DNA from: Miscanthus floridulus
Lineage: Eukaryota > Streptophyta > Magnoliopsida > Poales > Poaceae
DNA length: 64,000 nt
Direction of reading: 5' to 3'
NCBI RefSeq assembly: GCF_019320115.1
Contig: NC_089591.1
Coordinates: forward strand, 62,877,798 to 62,941,797
Shown: positions 23,870-35,768 of the stretch, piece by piece
How positions within the stretch are numbered: the stretch's first letter is position 1
Layout of the letters: every line of letters starts with the position of its first letter
Notes under the pieces: model-generated
Databases searched by the model: none
What the model was told of the DNA's origin: nothing
Seen by the model: only the letters and a program-made list of their open reading frames with translations
Made by a program: the position numbers and the translations under genes

Positions 23870-24689
23870 CGAAAAACTCTAGGGGATATGGTCACCATCC
23901 ATCAGGATGCTCTAAGGGACAAATTCGCCGACCACTAATATAAGGACGACATCGCCTAGACTACTTACTCCTGACCACCTGCCGCGTCACAATGATGATC
24001 GCCACGAAGAATGACGCCATGACAACCACGACCGCCTGCCACGATGACAGACCTAGAAAGCTCAAGGGCCGAGCAATTTCGTCAACGCTGACCAGATAAT
24101 GCCATACACCACCGATAAGACGTTCTGTCTAAAGCTAAGTCATGCTTTAATATTTTTCTAAATATTCCCCAACCTTCATATATCTCCATAATGTTTCTCC
24201 AAGCTGTTTTCTCCATGTTTGTTCTCCAAATGATTTTCTTTCATGTATACCATCTTAAAGATGATATACAGCTAAGCCTAAGGCAAATCCCCAAACAACC
24301 ATGTTGATGCTCGAATGTTCCCTAGAGATGGCCCTAGTCTCTGGCTTCTCCCTACACATGCATGAGCGCCTGCCCTCTGCGTTAGGGATGGTCGGCAAGT
24401 GGCTCCTTAGCGATGCCCTGCTCTACCTACACGCACACTGGGCTCCGGGCTCTGCATTATGGTTAACAGGCTAGCTAGGGTAGGAGACTTAGCTACACAC
24501 TAACTGGTCGGATGGTTTATATTAAATATAAACACATCTTCAGAATAACACTAAGTGTTCACACCAACTGATCACCGAGTTGCATATGCTATTTCATCAC
24601 CATTGAGTTCATATATTTTATTTTTACATCATGTACTACCCATTCTACACATTTGTTTCGTAGGGGCGTGGTTTGATCAACGAGCTTAC
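23870..24689 (+). other. Internal region of the middle gypsy element, first part
   Basis: Non-coding. It matches copy A (1-750) in reverse complement. It ends with CTTAC (24685-24689), the left TSD of the solo LTR. Confidence 0.7.
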
Positions 24690-25896
24690 TGTCGGTGCAG
24701 AAAGTGACCAACTAGTAAATATTTGTAGTTTTGCTATACGTTGTGATCGGAGGTGGCCTAGCACTCAATGACATAGGATTTATACTAGTTCAGGCAACGT
24801 GCCCTACGTCTAGTCGGGATCGGTCGGTGACTTTATTCCTGAGCCTAGGTGCTCGAAGTCTATAGTGGGGTTACAAACGAGAAGAAGAAAGGAGGGGGTA
24901 TACAAGAGGTTCGGATGGCTCCGACTGGAAGGGTTGCGGTTGGAACTTGGTGGTCCTATAGTTGTAAGGGGTTGATATCGATCTAGTGAGTCTGAGCTTT
25001 TTGAAGTCGATCTCCCCCCATTGGTGGGAGCACATCCCCTTTTATAGAGGAAGGGGATGGCTTTTACAGGTGAGAGAGAGAGTACAGATATTTCTAAGCC
25101 TTGCTGCCTATGGTGATGAAAACTAGATAATGGTTGAAGCCCCCAATACTGTCAATGTCACTGTAGGATGTCAGATTGCATGGGGGTCGAGCTATCTTCT
25201 TCAGGAAGGATGGACGCCGGTACCTGCAAATACTTCTGGATGCCTAGTGGCATGTGAGGAGCCGTGCTATGTTCACCTGGTATGGCAAATCCTGGAGCCC
25301 ATACCGCGATCGATGTCTAGAGACACGCGAGGGGGCTTTACCATATGGGAGTTTCTAGCGGCCCCTATAATACTTTATGTCAGGGTGGCTACCGAGCACT
25401 GTTTTGTGCAGTGTATGGTCCCTGGTACAGTGGTTTTGACTTATGAGCCATGCCTTGCCATTCTCCGCACGTCTTCTGGTTCCCTCCGAACGGGGAGCCC
25501 CCAGTTGCATGACTCCAGTCAGCTCTCAGTGCGTCGATCGGAGAAGAGCGGTGAGCAGGCTTCCCACGAGCCCTGGTCATGGGGTTGGAGTCGCGGGGTC
25601 GAAGTCACGGGGTTGGAGTAGGAAGCAGCGTTTTAGGCCAAGCCTTCTGATTGGAGAGACTGCTTGGAGATGGCTGGTGCCTGAAGTGAGTGCTCCGGTC
25701 AAAGAGGTGGGCCGAAGAAGTTGACGAGCGGGCACCTGTTCTTAAGGGTAGACCTTCCGGTCAATGACCAGACTTCCCTTTCGGCCCGCTGTGTTTTAGT
25801 TTTTCGGGCTGGCCCATGAAATATATGTTGTTTTCCTAGGCCGAGCCTAGGCGTGGAAGATGGTCCTCGAGGGACCCTAGGTTTATAAACCCGACA
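24690..25896 (-). mobile_element. Solo LTR, minus orientation, TSD CTTAC
   Basis: 1207 bp starting TGTCGG and ending CCGACA, flanked by CTTAC at 24685-24689 and 25897-25901. A TATA motif (CTCTATAAAAGG, minus strand) lies near 25038-25049, which sets the orientation. No internal region is present, so this is the product of recombination between the two LTRs of an element. Reading frames within it have no recognisable domains. Confidence 0.85.
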
Positions 25897-25901
25897 CTTA
25901 C

Positions 25902-26716
25902 GCTTAGGGACTGGACAAGATTATCATCGTCCATGTAGTCGGACCACCTATCGAATGGACTTCACCACCAAACAATTGGTCGGACTGCTCGGCACTCACT
26001 CCTTGGCGTTCATTTCGTCGCCGACTAGTTGGTTGGACTGCTCATCGCATGGGCTTCATCGTTAGCTACACTAGAGGCTCGCCAGCTATGCTAGGGACTC
26101 CTCGGTGTTCAGATTCTTCGGGCAAGCATCGCCAGCTAAGCTGAGGACTCCCTTGGTGGTCAGATCTTGCTACGTCTCATTGGTGAGCTATCAACTTGCT
26201 CTATGCTATTTGGATCAGAGTTCTGATCTTGGGTAGCACGTCTGGAGTCTTGATATGCACATGACAAATGACATTGGCAAGCTTTCAGGCTTATTTTCTT
26301 TGACCCTGCTACAAGATTCATACTTCATCTTCCAGCAGGCTCGGGGACTAAGTGGGCACACTTCACCTTCCGGTGAGTGTGTTTTTCTTTAATCTATTCA
26401 TTGGAAGACTCCATGCCTCCCGAAGTTGAAGAAGATTATCTCCCTTTCTTGTGGTCGGACTCTATGTGGGCACATTTGGTTCACAACGAGGAAATTTTTT
26501 ATTTTGAACTTGAGCTCCTTACATCCTTCTAGCAAGCCTTACTTGGGTAAGCCTAGGCTTGGCCAGATAGTTAAGCTGGTCGGTTATGGTCTACAACTGC
26601 TCGGCAACTCATTAGGGTGGTCGGACTATGAGTCTGATCGCTCGGTTTTGTTTACACCTACTTGGACAAGCTCAAGACGGCATTGCACAACAGATATAAG
26701 GCACTCGGAGACTAGC
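25902..26716 (+). other. Internal region of the middle gypsy element, second part
   Basis: Non-coding and adjacent to the 3' LTR. It contains phrases built on GGTCGGACT that recur through this family. The last bases before the LTR (CTCGGAGACTAGC) correspond to the polypurine side. Confidence 0.6.
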
Positions 26717-27199
26717 TGTGGGGGGTATGACCTCAGATACCCATGGCAGACTACATGGGTTGTGCCTTCTAGGGGCAGTCCAGCCCACAAGATGAAGACT
26801 TACGGTGCATGGTACTGCTCGGCGTGTAACGCAAGACATCAAGGGCGATATCCTAAAGATGCTACGAGATCTGTTAGGATATGCTCGATCCCATGAATCA
26901 TGTAATATGTTATTACTTATCAGTTATCTCCTAGATCTAACTGACTTGTAACCCTACCCCTCCCCCCCTCGGCTATATAAGGCAGGTAGAGGACCCCCTC
27001 AAAACACACGCAATATCATACGATAGCCAATACAAACCAACAGACCATAGGAGTAGGGTATTACGTCATGTTGATGGCCCAAACCTGTCTTACTCTTGTG
27101 CCTCTATTGCCTTCTTGTTCTTGATCTCATGCATCCCTCTGATCAATCTACCATCATGGGGATCCTCCTCGATGGACTACCGAGCATATTTAGTCAACA
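26717..27199 (+). repeat. 3' LTR of the middle gypsy element
   Basis: 483 bp, starts TGTGGGGGGTA and ends TCAACA. TATATAA at 26974-26980 matches the 5' LTR promoter. It is followed by TSD AAAAT. Confidence 0.85.
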
Positions 27200-27204
27200 A
27201 AAAT

Positions 27205-28877
27205 ATTTGTGAAAAGCTAACACACGTGCATAAGTTGGTGAACACTTGGTGATGTTAACACATTTGCAAAGGTGTTGAAAAAGATGAAGAAATGGAGGTG
27301 AAACCATGCTCGGGGTGCTGCCCTAGAGGCACCGCCACCCCCTATCCGGTGTACCACCACCCCTATGGCTGTGACCGGTTGAGAAGGCCGAGAGTAGCAA
27401 GTTGTGCCTGGCACCGCCACCCCTAGGGCGGTGCCCACCTAGACTTGGCTAAGAAGGGCAACGTGGGCATGGTCATCGGAGTGTCCGGTGTGCACCGCCA
27501 CAATGAGGGCAGTGCAGAGCCTAGTCACCGTCGTTGCTAGGGTGGTGCCGCCACCCCTTTATTCTCGAGAGCAGCCGAGTGGGGATGGTCATCGGACAGG
27601 GCACCACCACCCTACGTTAGGTACCACCACCACTATGTTTGGTGCCCCTACACTAGTCAATATAGCCATTGGGATGACCGTTGGGGGGCACCGCCACCCC
27701 TAGGGCGGTGCCACCACCACCGTGTTCGATGCCCTTGTAGAAAAGAGATCTTTGCTCCAATGGCTCTATTTGGCTTGGGGCTATAAATAGAGGTGGAGCT
27801 CGAGCATTTGGTTGGTTAAGCACCTTTAGGACTGAGTGTCCATGCTTGGGGAGTGCTTGGGAGCCCTCTAACTGACTTGTGCTTGAAAATGATCATCTGA
27901 TCGAGTGAGTGAACAATTCTAGTGCGATTGCATCATGAGGTTGCATCGTGTGGCACTAGGTGATCAAGTTGCAAGCCAGTGGTGCTTGTTACTCTTGGAG
28001 GTTGCCACCTCCAAGATGGCTTGGTGGCTTGTGACTCCGTTGAAGCACTGCGAGAAGATTGTGCGGTGCTCCAGAGGAGGATTTGTGAGGGGGATTGTGC
28101 TCACCCCGCGGGGACCGCCAAGAGCAACTCTAGTCGAGTGTGTCATTGAGCTACCCTCACTTTGGGGGTAGGTTCTTATAGTGCCTGACGTGCAGGCTTA
28201 GCGGGTGATGCCAATTAGCCACCGAACCACTAAGTGAGCGGTCGACACAATAGGGACATAGCTTGGTGGCAACCAAGTGAACCTCAGGAGAAAATCACTG
28301 TGTCAACATTGTCTTCATCATCTTCTTGGTGGTTTGCATTCCACGAAACATAAGCTTGTATTACTTTCATATACATTATGCTTGTGTAGTTGCTCTTATG
28401 ACTAGTTTAGCTTTAGTAGCTTGCTAGTTGTCTTGTTGCTTGTGTAGCATAAGAAGTAGCTCCCTTGAGTGGCTAATTTGGTTTTAGTAACCTTGTTAAT
28501 CACATTGCTTAGTTTGTGTAGCTATGTAATTTGCGCTCTCTAATTTGGCTTGTGTAGACTTGTTATTGAGCGTTGCTAGTAAGCTTAGGTCGCTTTGTGC
28601 TTTTGCTTACTGGATTGTGTAGGAGCTCCCTTGGTTGTGTAAAGTACTAGTTGCATAGGTTTGTGTGACCTTGCAAGCTAGATTGGTTAGGTGAGCTCTA
28701 GCTAACATGGCACCTTAGTTGCTTGTTTAGGATCTTTTCAAGGTGCTTGATAACTTAGAGGGGTGTAGTCTTGGCTAGACTGATAGTTTTAATTCCGTAC
28801 TTGTATCGGTTAGCCAGCGTGATTAAATTTTAGAAAGGACTATTCAACCCCCTCTAGTCCACCATCTTGACCCTACA
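27205..28877 (+). repeat. Copia-like 5' LTR, second part
   Basis: Resumes the LTR interrupted at 6267. It carries GC hairpins at 27410-27435 and 27687-27712 (arms GGCACCGCC / GGCGGTGCC), a TATA motif CTATAAATAG at 27781-27790, and ends CTACA at 28877. Only the first 870 bp or so have a counterpart in the truncated 3' LTR. Confidence 0.8.
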
Positions 28878-28879
28878 CG

Positions 28880-28891
28880 TGGTATCAGAGC
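28880..28891 (+). other. Primer-binding site, initiator tRNA-Met type
   Basis: TGGTATCAGAGC two bases after the LTR end is the classic complement of the 3' end of plant initiator tRNA-Met used by Ty1/copia elements. Confidence 0.85.
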
Positions 28892-28929
28892 TTGGTCTCT
28901 CATTTGTGGTCTTCACCGACCCAAGAGGA

Positions 28930-30873
28930 TGGCATCTAGTGGGATAGTTGATTGTGAGACACACATTTTTATGGCATAAACTTTGCACTTTAGAAAAATC
29001 ACATGCTTGATCATTTTCAGTGCAAAGGGACCTAAGTTTTGGTGGGTTGTCACTAGTGGATCTCACTCATGTCTTGGACCATAGAAATCCCACCAAAGCT
29101 TAAAGAGTTCTCTATGAACTTGATGCACATGCTTGTTGTTATCTAATAGATGCTTTGAGCTTTGATTTGATGAAAAGGATAAACTATGTGGAAATCGCTC
29201 GCGAGATATGGGAATCAATCAAGCACACCTTCAGTGATTCCTCCACGTGGGATGATGGCAAGTTCAAGGAGGATGAGCCCAAGGAGAAGGTACATGAGTG
29301 TGTCAAGCATGACCATAATTTGGTGATTATGGAAGATTGCTCCACCTCATGGTCAAGTGATGATGATGACTGATCCACTACAAGTTCACCTGACAAGATT
29401 GATAATGATGATGCCTCAAGTGATGCCGATGATTATGCTACTCCGTGCACACTTGATGGTGATGATGATGGATCAAGCTCGGATGACATTGCTACCACAA
29501 GCTCTCCTACATCACCACATTGCTTCATGTCACAAGGTGACACTAAGGTATCTAATGTTAATGTGGTTGATCATGTTGATTCATATGACGAGCTTGTGGG
29601 TAGACTTGCTATCATGACCATGTCTTTAGAAAATGAGAAAGCTAAAACAATGAAATTGGAAAATGAAAGCTCATTTCTAAATAACTCATGTGAAGAACAT
29701 AAGAAATTACTTGATGTTCTTAAATATTCACATGGTGAGATAAAATTGACTCATGAGACAGTACTTGCATCTCATGAAGAATTATTAGATCAACATGCTT
29801 CTTTCATTAAAGTATTTACAAAGAAACTTAAAAATAGTGAGAGCTCATCACATGGGTCACATGATCAATCACATATTATTGCTAACCCTTATGATGTAGG
29901 GAAGAAGCATGTATCCACCTCTTGTGATGATTTATTAGAAATACCATGCTCTTCACATATAGATGCTTGTTCTACTTCTATGTCTTATGAGACTAACCTT
30001 TTGAAGAAGAACAATGAGCTCAAAAATAAAGTGAAGAATTTGAGCAACAGATTAGAGAGGTGCTACAACACCAAAATTACCTTCAAGCGTATGTTGAGCA
30101 ACAAAAGAAGCTATGGTGATATGAGTGGCATTGGATTGAACAAGGGCATGACAAAGGGTGAAAGAAAAAGAGAAAGAAAGATGAAAAAGCAAGAACAAAA
30201 GAAGCTATCTCATTTCATGTGCTTTAAGTGCCATGAAGTGGAACATCTTGTAAATGGGTGCCCAAATGAAGAAAAGCTCAAGTTGAAGAAAAAAGAAGAG
30301 AGGCTCAAGCATGTCAAGTGCTTCAAGTGCCGTACTTGAGGTCATCTCACCTCAATGTGGCCAACCAAGCAATTGAGCAAGAGAAGACACCCTGAGAGCA
30401 CATCAAGATCAACCATGAAGATGGTGGTGACTTGATGAAGTAGAAGAAAATAAAAAAGGGGTGGAAAGGCAAGGCATCCAATACTTATTCAAGATACTAA
30501 GATGATGAGCAAGACACAAGATGAGAAGAAGGTCTATGCTCACATCAAGTGCTTCAAGTGTGAAGATATGGGATACTTTGCCTCAAAGTGTCCTACCAAG
30601 CTTGAGAAGAAGGCTCAAGCAACTCATGAGAGGCAAGGCAATGAGGAGCACCACATGAGTAAGGAAGAAAAGGCTCAATCAAAAAGGAAGTGCTACTCAT
30701 GTCGGGAAAGGAGACACATGGCTCATTCATGTCCCCTAGGTAATAATTCTAAGCCTCTTTCAATTATTGATAATGTTGTTCTTAGAAAGGATGGCAATGG
30801 TACCTTATTGGTTGCAATTGCAAAACATACCGCTATTTATACTAAGGCTATGCCTAAGTATATTTGTACCTAA
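28930..30873 (+). pseudogene. Gag-like gene of the copia element, with zinc knuckles
   Basis: Begins at the ATG at 28930 and is broken within 50 bases. The longest intact part is 29527-30339. It has an acidic, Ser-rich linker, a Leu/Glu/Lys-rich probable coiled coil (about 29600-29860 and 30000-30060) and a Lys/Arg-rich stretch before the knuckles. Four CCHC-like units are visible. Unit 1 (30220) and unit 3 (30550) begin CFKC and unit 4 (30691) begins CYSC. Unit 2 (30319) has an in-frame TGA after CFKCRT and Trp in place of its last Cys. The ending resembles the junction where pol normally starts, but nothing of pol follows. Gag would bind and package element RNA. Confidence 0.75.
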
Positions 30874-32169
30874 CTTGAGAGGACCCAAACTTGTTTGGGT
30901 ACCATCAAAAAGTGGATGAATGTTTGTAGGTAACATGGGCATTGGAGGCTTGGTTCAAGTGGTATTCATTGTGTTGATCATGTGATTGAGCCAAGTATTG
31001 ACAAATGATGGTTATTATCCCAATGCCATGACAAGATAGTGAAGTCCAAGAGCTATCAACATACAAGTGTATTGTGTCAAGTTGTTGGTGATTTATTGGA
31101 ATATTTGATGGCTTGCAAAGAATTGAATTAAAGCTTGCTAATTGGGTGACATGAGCTAACCAATGTATATTTCAAGTTGATCATTTTATTTGGGTGTATA
31201 TGAGTTGATTGAATTGGATAAATATACAATGTTGCTTGCTATAAGATGATTGAATGGATTAATGCTTAGTAATTAAGTTTGGATTGATTTATATTGGATA
31301 AATTCATGAGATGACCTTTAGTGAGTGGATTGTATGGATATATGTCTTGTGAAAGTATTCAAACAAGTTAGTTTCAAGTTTGATTCACATTTAATGAAGT
31401 TTGGCTCAATTGGTTGAAATCTGTATAATTGAAAAACTGAGCTAGCTGTGACCAAGTCTGAGTTTGAGTGATTAAATCTATTTGGATTGGCATGAAATTT
31501 GGTTTGCATGCTGTAGACTTATGGTACGAGATGCTGTAGAAATTTCATTAGAATTGGATAAGAAATGCATGGATCTTATAAGCTATAGTGCAGCAGTTTT
31601 CAGCATGTAGCAATGGTGGAAGAATTGAAATCTAGTAGCAATCTAGAAGTCAAATGAAGCCCAAATACTTAGTGAACCATATCTCCACCAAATTTCATGG
31701 TATTTGGATCTGTACATTGGGAGTTATGGATTTATCTTTGAAGGGTACTAAATCTGCCAAAAAAGTGACAATTATTGGATTGATCAAGAGTCACTTTGAT
31801 TGAAAGGTCCTCAAGTGGGAATCATGTTTATAAAAGATTGAGGTACCTAAGTTTAGTTTTGAGATGAGATAGAATCATTATAAGCAAAGAGTAAAAGGCC
31901 ATTTGATTGTGGAGTATACTTGGCACACATTTGGTACTCAATTTGAAGATCAAGATCAAAGTTAAGATGAAGATAGAGTTTAAGTTCTAGTGACTATTAA
32001 AGATCATTTGGTAGAAAGAAAAGGACTTAAAGAAGGATTCATGGTTACTCATAAAATTAAGTCCATCACTTCAATCAATCAATCAAGTCATTTCAAGTGA
32101 GTGTCAAGAATGGTTCTTTGGAGAGAGATCACTTTCCCCTATGTGTAGGGGCTTGCCGCCTTTGATAGG
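30874..32169 (+). other. Non-coding interior of the copia-like element
   Basis: AT-rich with no conserved domain. Ends with ATAGG (32165-32169), the TSD of the solo LTR. Confidence 0.6.
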
Positions 32170-33805
32170 TGTTGATGGTAGTTAACAATCATTATAAACC
32201 ATCAATATAACATGTATAAGGGCATAAATATAATCACCAATGAAGGTTTAGGGGTTTAAACTAACAAATTCCATGAGTTTTGGTGAATCTATATTTTCTG
32301 CAGGGTTTATCTAGAAAACCGTCAAGGTGGACCTACATGTCAGATTTAATTGCGCTTATCTACAGTGAAACGAACACCAGAAGACTCTAGAAGTCTTGGG
32401 AGGATTCCACACCAAAGTGGAGGGCGAGACCTATAAGCCTCCTAGCCCCTAGGGCCCACCTGTCAGCCCCTCATTGTTACGTTAGTTCTCCACTGCCTCC
32501 TAGGTTGCATCTACGCCGTCCTTTAAGTCAGTTTGATCTAAGGGCTCACGTTGGACACTCTAGCCTATATATATCCGCCCCTGCTCCCCTGAGAAGGCAT
32601 AAGTCATTTGAGAAGATAGAAACCCTAATCATCCTCAGAGCTCCATCATATTCTAGGGCATAGCTAGTTAGGCTAGGTCTAGAGGGAGACAAGTAGGCTT
32701 CGTTTGGATTCCCGATCTTGTCAAGAGCGTGGTTTGGTATAATCTTTGTACCCCTCTCTCTTTTGTATCTCCATTACTTTTATATGCTAGTTACAATTGT
32801 TATGACAATATCACTATTCATCTTATTCATGTTCTTTGTTATAATGTTTATGGTCTACTTTGATTATATGCTTAGTATAGTTGGATTATCATTATGTTCA
32901 TGCATAAGTTCGTATAGCGCTCACTCTAAGGATCCATGGGTGGGTGGTCAACATTGTGTAAGTGTAGTGCTTATACGTTGTTTACCTATGGATACACCCT
33001 ATATTCTGGGTCATATGGTAGATCGTGGATGTGACACTCCCGTTGAGTCCTTTGTAGTCCACTCCCCAAATATAGGCGCACGTAGGGTTCGGTTGCGAAG
33101 GAAGAGCAAGCTCTGTTCTTAATCTTCCTTAGTAATATCCCTTATGTATAGATATGACGATGATCTTAGCAATGATTACTAGGTTTAATGACACTAATCA
33201 ATGTATGCTTTGACTTATAATTAAGAATGACTTAGGAATTATTTCTCTAATATTCTACCAGACCATGCTAATGCCATAGAAAGGAGTGCTCTAAGTGATT
33301 TATCATCATCATTGATCAATACTCATCATATATATATATATATATAATCCTATGAATTACCCCTGTTATGAGTAGAATATTGGTTATGGTTTACTTCTCC
33401 TCCAATAGTATAAGTTATCAATACATGTCCATGCTAGACCTTTCCTGTGGTAAAAATATAAATAACGATACCTAGAATACTCTTGGGTAAAATGCTACAA
33501 TGGTATATTATCTATGCGCTTGCAGATCCTTTTCATTCATATATTTATTTATTCTTCCTAGTCACATAATTAATAAAGAACTACTTAGTATTATTCTAGT
33601 AGTAATGTTATGTAGTACCAACAAGTATCTCTGATATCATCAATAGGGATGACAACCTAGTAAAATTAGGAGATATAGGTTTATAATAGGTGGCTATTTA
33701 AAAACAAGTGACACGTTAATAAATACCAACAAGCATTTCTAGCGTTGTTGCTAGGGACTAGATTTAAAACTCTGTTCTTAGTAGCGACGCTAAGAAATAT
33801 CAACA
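32170..33805 (+). mobile_element. Solo LTR, TSD ATAGG
   Basis: 1636 bp with inverted termini TGTTGAT / ATCAACA and exact flanking ATAGG (32165-32169 and 33806-33810). A TATATATAT box near 32563 and following GC-rich leader suggest plus orientation. It includes a (TA)n run at about 33330-33349. No internal domain is present, consistent with LTR-LTR recombination. The family is probably Ty3/gypsy, from LTR style only. Confidence 0.8.
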
Positions 33806-33810
33806 ATAGG

Positions 33811-35768
33811 TAAACCAAGTGTGGTACTTAGAAGGCTAACATGAAAGTGGTAATCTAAAGGACATTTGAGATGCTTAGTTGAAGCAATCTAAAAGGTTGA
33901 TCAAGAGAGCAAAGCAACACCCAAAAGAGAGCAAATCATAAGAATTCAAGTGGGTACTCATATTTAGTACTCTCATGCAAGCATTGATCAAGCAAAGAAG
34001 CAAGCCAACCACAACAAGATAGTGCACTTGATCATAAGTGGTTCATATTTTATATGGGTGAAGAATGGATTTCATTGTTGATGATTGGTCTTCACCAAGC
34101 TTATAATTGGACTTCACATTGTTATTAGAGAAATGAATCAGAATCTATGTGACTATCCTCTTCTCCAACATAGCAAATGTATCATTGTAATGTGTATGAT
34201 CATTTCATTCCTTACTAGTATGCGGTTAGCGCATATAGTACATGCTTATAGGATCATACATAACAAATGAAAGATTCAAATTCATAGCCTACCACTATTG
34301 CTTGAATGGTTGATTGATCTAGTGGTTGTATATGAGTTTGTTCATGAGCTAGTGAACCCAAGTACTTGATTTAATTTGGATTGCTAACAAGTGACAAGTA
34401 CAATATTGGCAAGATAACCCTTGCAAGAGATGTGAAGAAGCTTGTCATTGGATCAAACTGGACTTGGAAGCTTAGGCAAATCAATTTAGTTCAAGTCAAC
34501 ATTAGAAGCTCATGATAATAATAAGAGTATAAGCACAAGACAACAATACAAATGGATACCTAGTTTTTAAAGATGTATCTAGACTCAATTGATCTCTTCA
34601 AATGGAATTCACAAGTGGTGTCTAGATCATCTCATAAGTGATATCCTACAAATGGTACTCATGAAGAAAGCAATTGCTCAAGAAATGATTTTTATTAACA
34701 AATCAATCATACACGTGGCATCACATCTCTACACATGGTATCAACCATACAAGAAGGTGGTTCCACAAGTGATCCTCAACTTTAAGTGATCATCAAATGA
34801 AGAAAGTTCCCTCACATTTAAGAGCTCAAGATTATCAAGTGAATCCATAGGTAAACAAGAAGGTGGGTCATGTTTGACATAGGGGGAGGAGCCCCACTAC
34901 AATGGGTATCAAGGTCACAATATCCTATGCATGGTGTCTAAAGAGCTATACAAGTGGTGTCCATCAAAAATGAAGATTCAAGTGTCAACCATCTACCCCA
35001 ATGCAAGCCTTTGGATCAATAAGAAGCACACCTTTTATGGAAATTGATGACAAAGGGGAAGAGATTGTACAAAGATATGAAAGCTTTGGGAGAGCTTTGC
35101 GGAGAAATTGAGACAAAGAAGTAGAGGTTGGACATGGACATGGACATGGACAAAGAGGGAGCAACATTGAGAAATTGAGAAGGATCAAAATTCTTAGATA
35201 AGAGAAGCACACAATTAGGAGGAGCAAGCTCATGAACTTGTTTGGTTGCATTCGATATGTGTATATTCATGTGCTTGCTTGCATTTGCATAAGTCTTTAA
35301 ACTTGAAATGCATGCTTATGTGGTGTATGCTAGTGATAGAAGTTGAATGATGATTTGATAACTAGCATGCATAGGATAGTAGCTAGACTTGTACTTCTAT
35401 ATGTGGTACTAGAACCTTAATTATAATGTTGATCTCATTGGGTTTCTAGTATTTTTATTGCCTAGCTACTCATGTTGATCTCATGTGCGCTCCGATTGGT
35501 ATCACACTATAAAGGTTTATTCTTTACACCTTAGCATCATTTGGTAGTAATTAATCTCCCACAATTCCAATCCATGCATATGTGCAAGCTTAGAACCAAA
35601 CACTATAGCACATATGTAGGGGGAGCTAATACTACCAATTCGGGTTTGTAGTACTTGTCCAAAATCATTTATACATGGTAAAATTGCTTGGGCAAGCAAC
35701 ATGAATCCATTTGAGCTTAATTTCCATATCTTTGTAGAATTGTCATCAATTACCAAAAAGGAGGAGAT
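33811..35768 (+). other. Non-coding interior of the copia-like element up to the polypurine tract
   Basis: AT-rich with no pol domains. It includes a short GGACAT hexamer repeat (about 35128-35152). It ends with AAAAAGGAGGAGAT, the polypurine tract, just before the LTR start TGAAAGG. Confidence 0.65.

Larger units (their letters stand above)
6268..27199 (+). mobile_element. Non-coding Ty3/gypsy-type LTR element, middle layer of the nest
   Basis: LTRs at 6268-6743 and 26717-27199 are near-identical in layout, start TGTGGGGGGTA and end TCGACA / TCAACA. The 5-bp duplication AAAAT flanks the element exactly (6263-6267 and 27200-27204). Internal sequence is 6744-7163 and 23870-26716, about 2 kb once a solo LTR is removed, and shows no gag or pol. 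It is therefore a non-autonomous family with at least three copies in this window. The primer-binding-like site resembles that of the Tat-type element nested in it, which suggests that such an element supplies its proteins (inference). Confidence 0.85.

Noticed and set aside
25130..25621. 163-codon plus-strand open frame
   Set aside because: Lies wholly within the solo LTR 24690-25896 and antisense to it; no domain, so a chance frame in LTR DNA.
26426..26896. 156-codon plus-strand frame
   Set aside because: Spans the internal region/3' LTR boundary of a non-coding gypsy element, so it cannot be a conserved gene.
28880..28891. tRNA-like TGGTATCAGAGC
   Set aside because: It is the primer-binding site of a copia-type element; no cloverleaf can be drawn around it.
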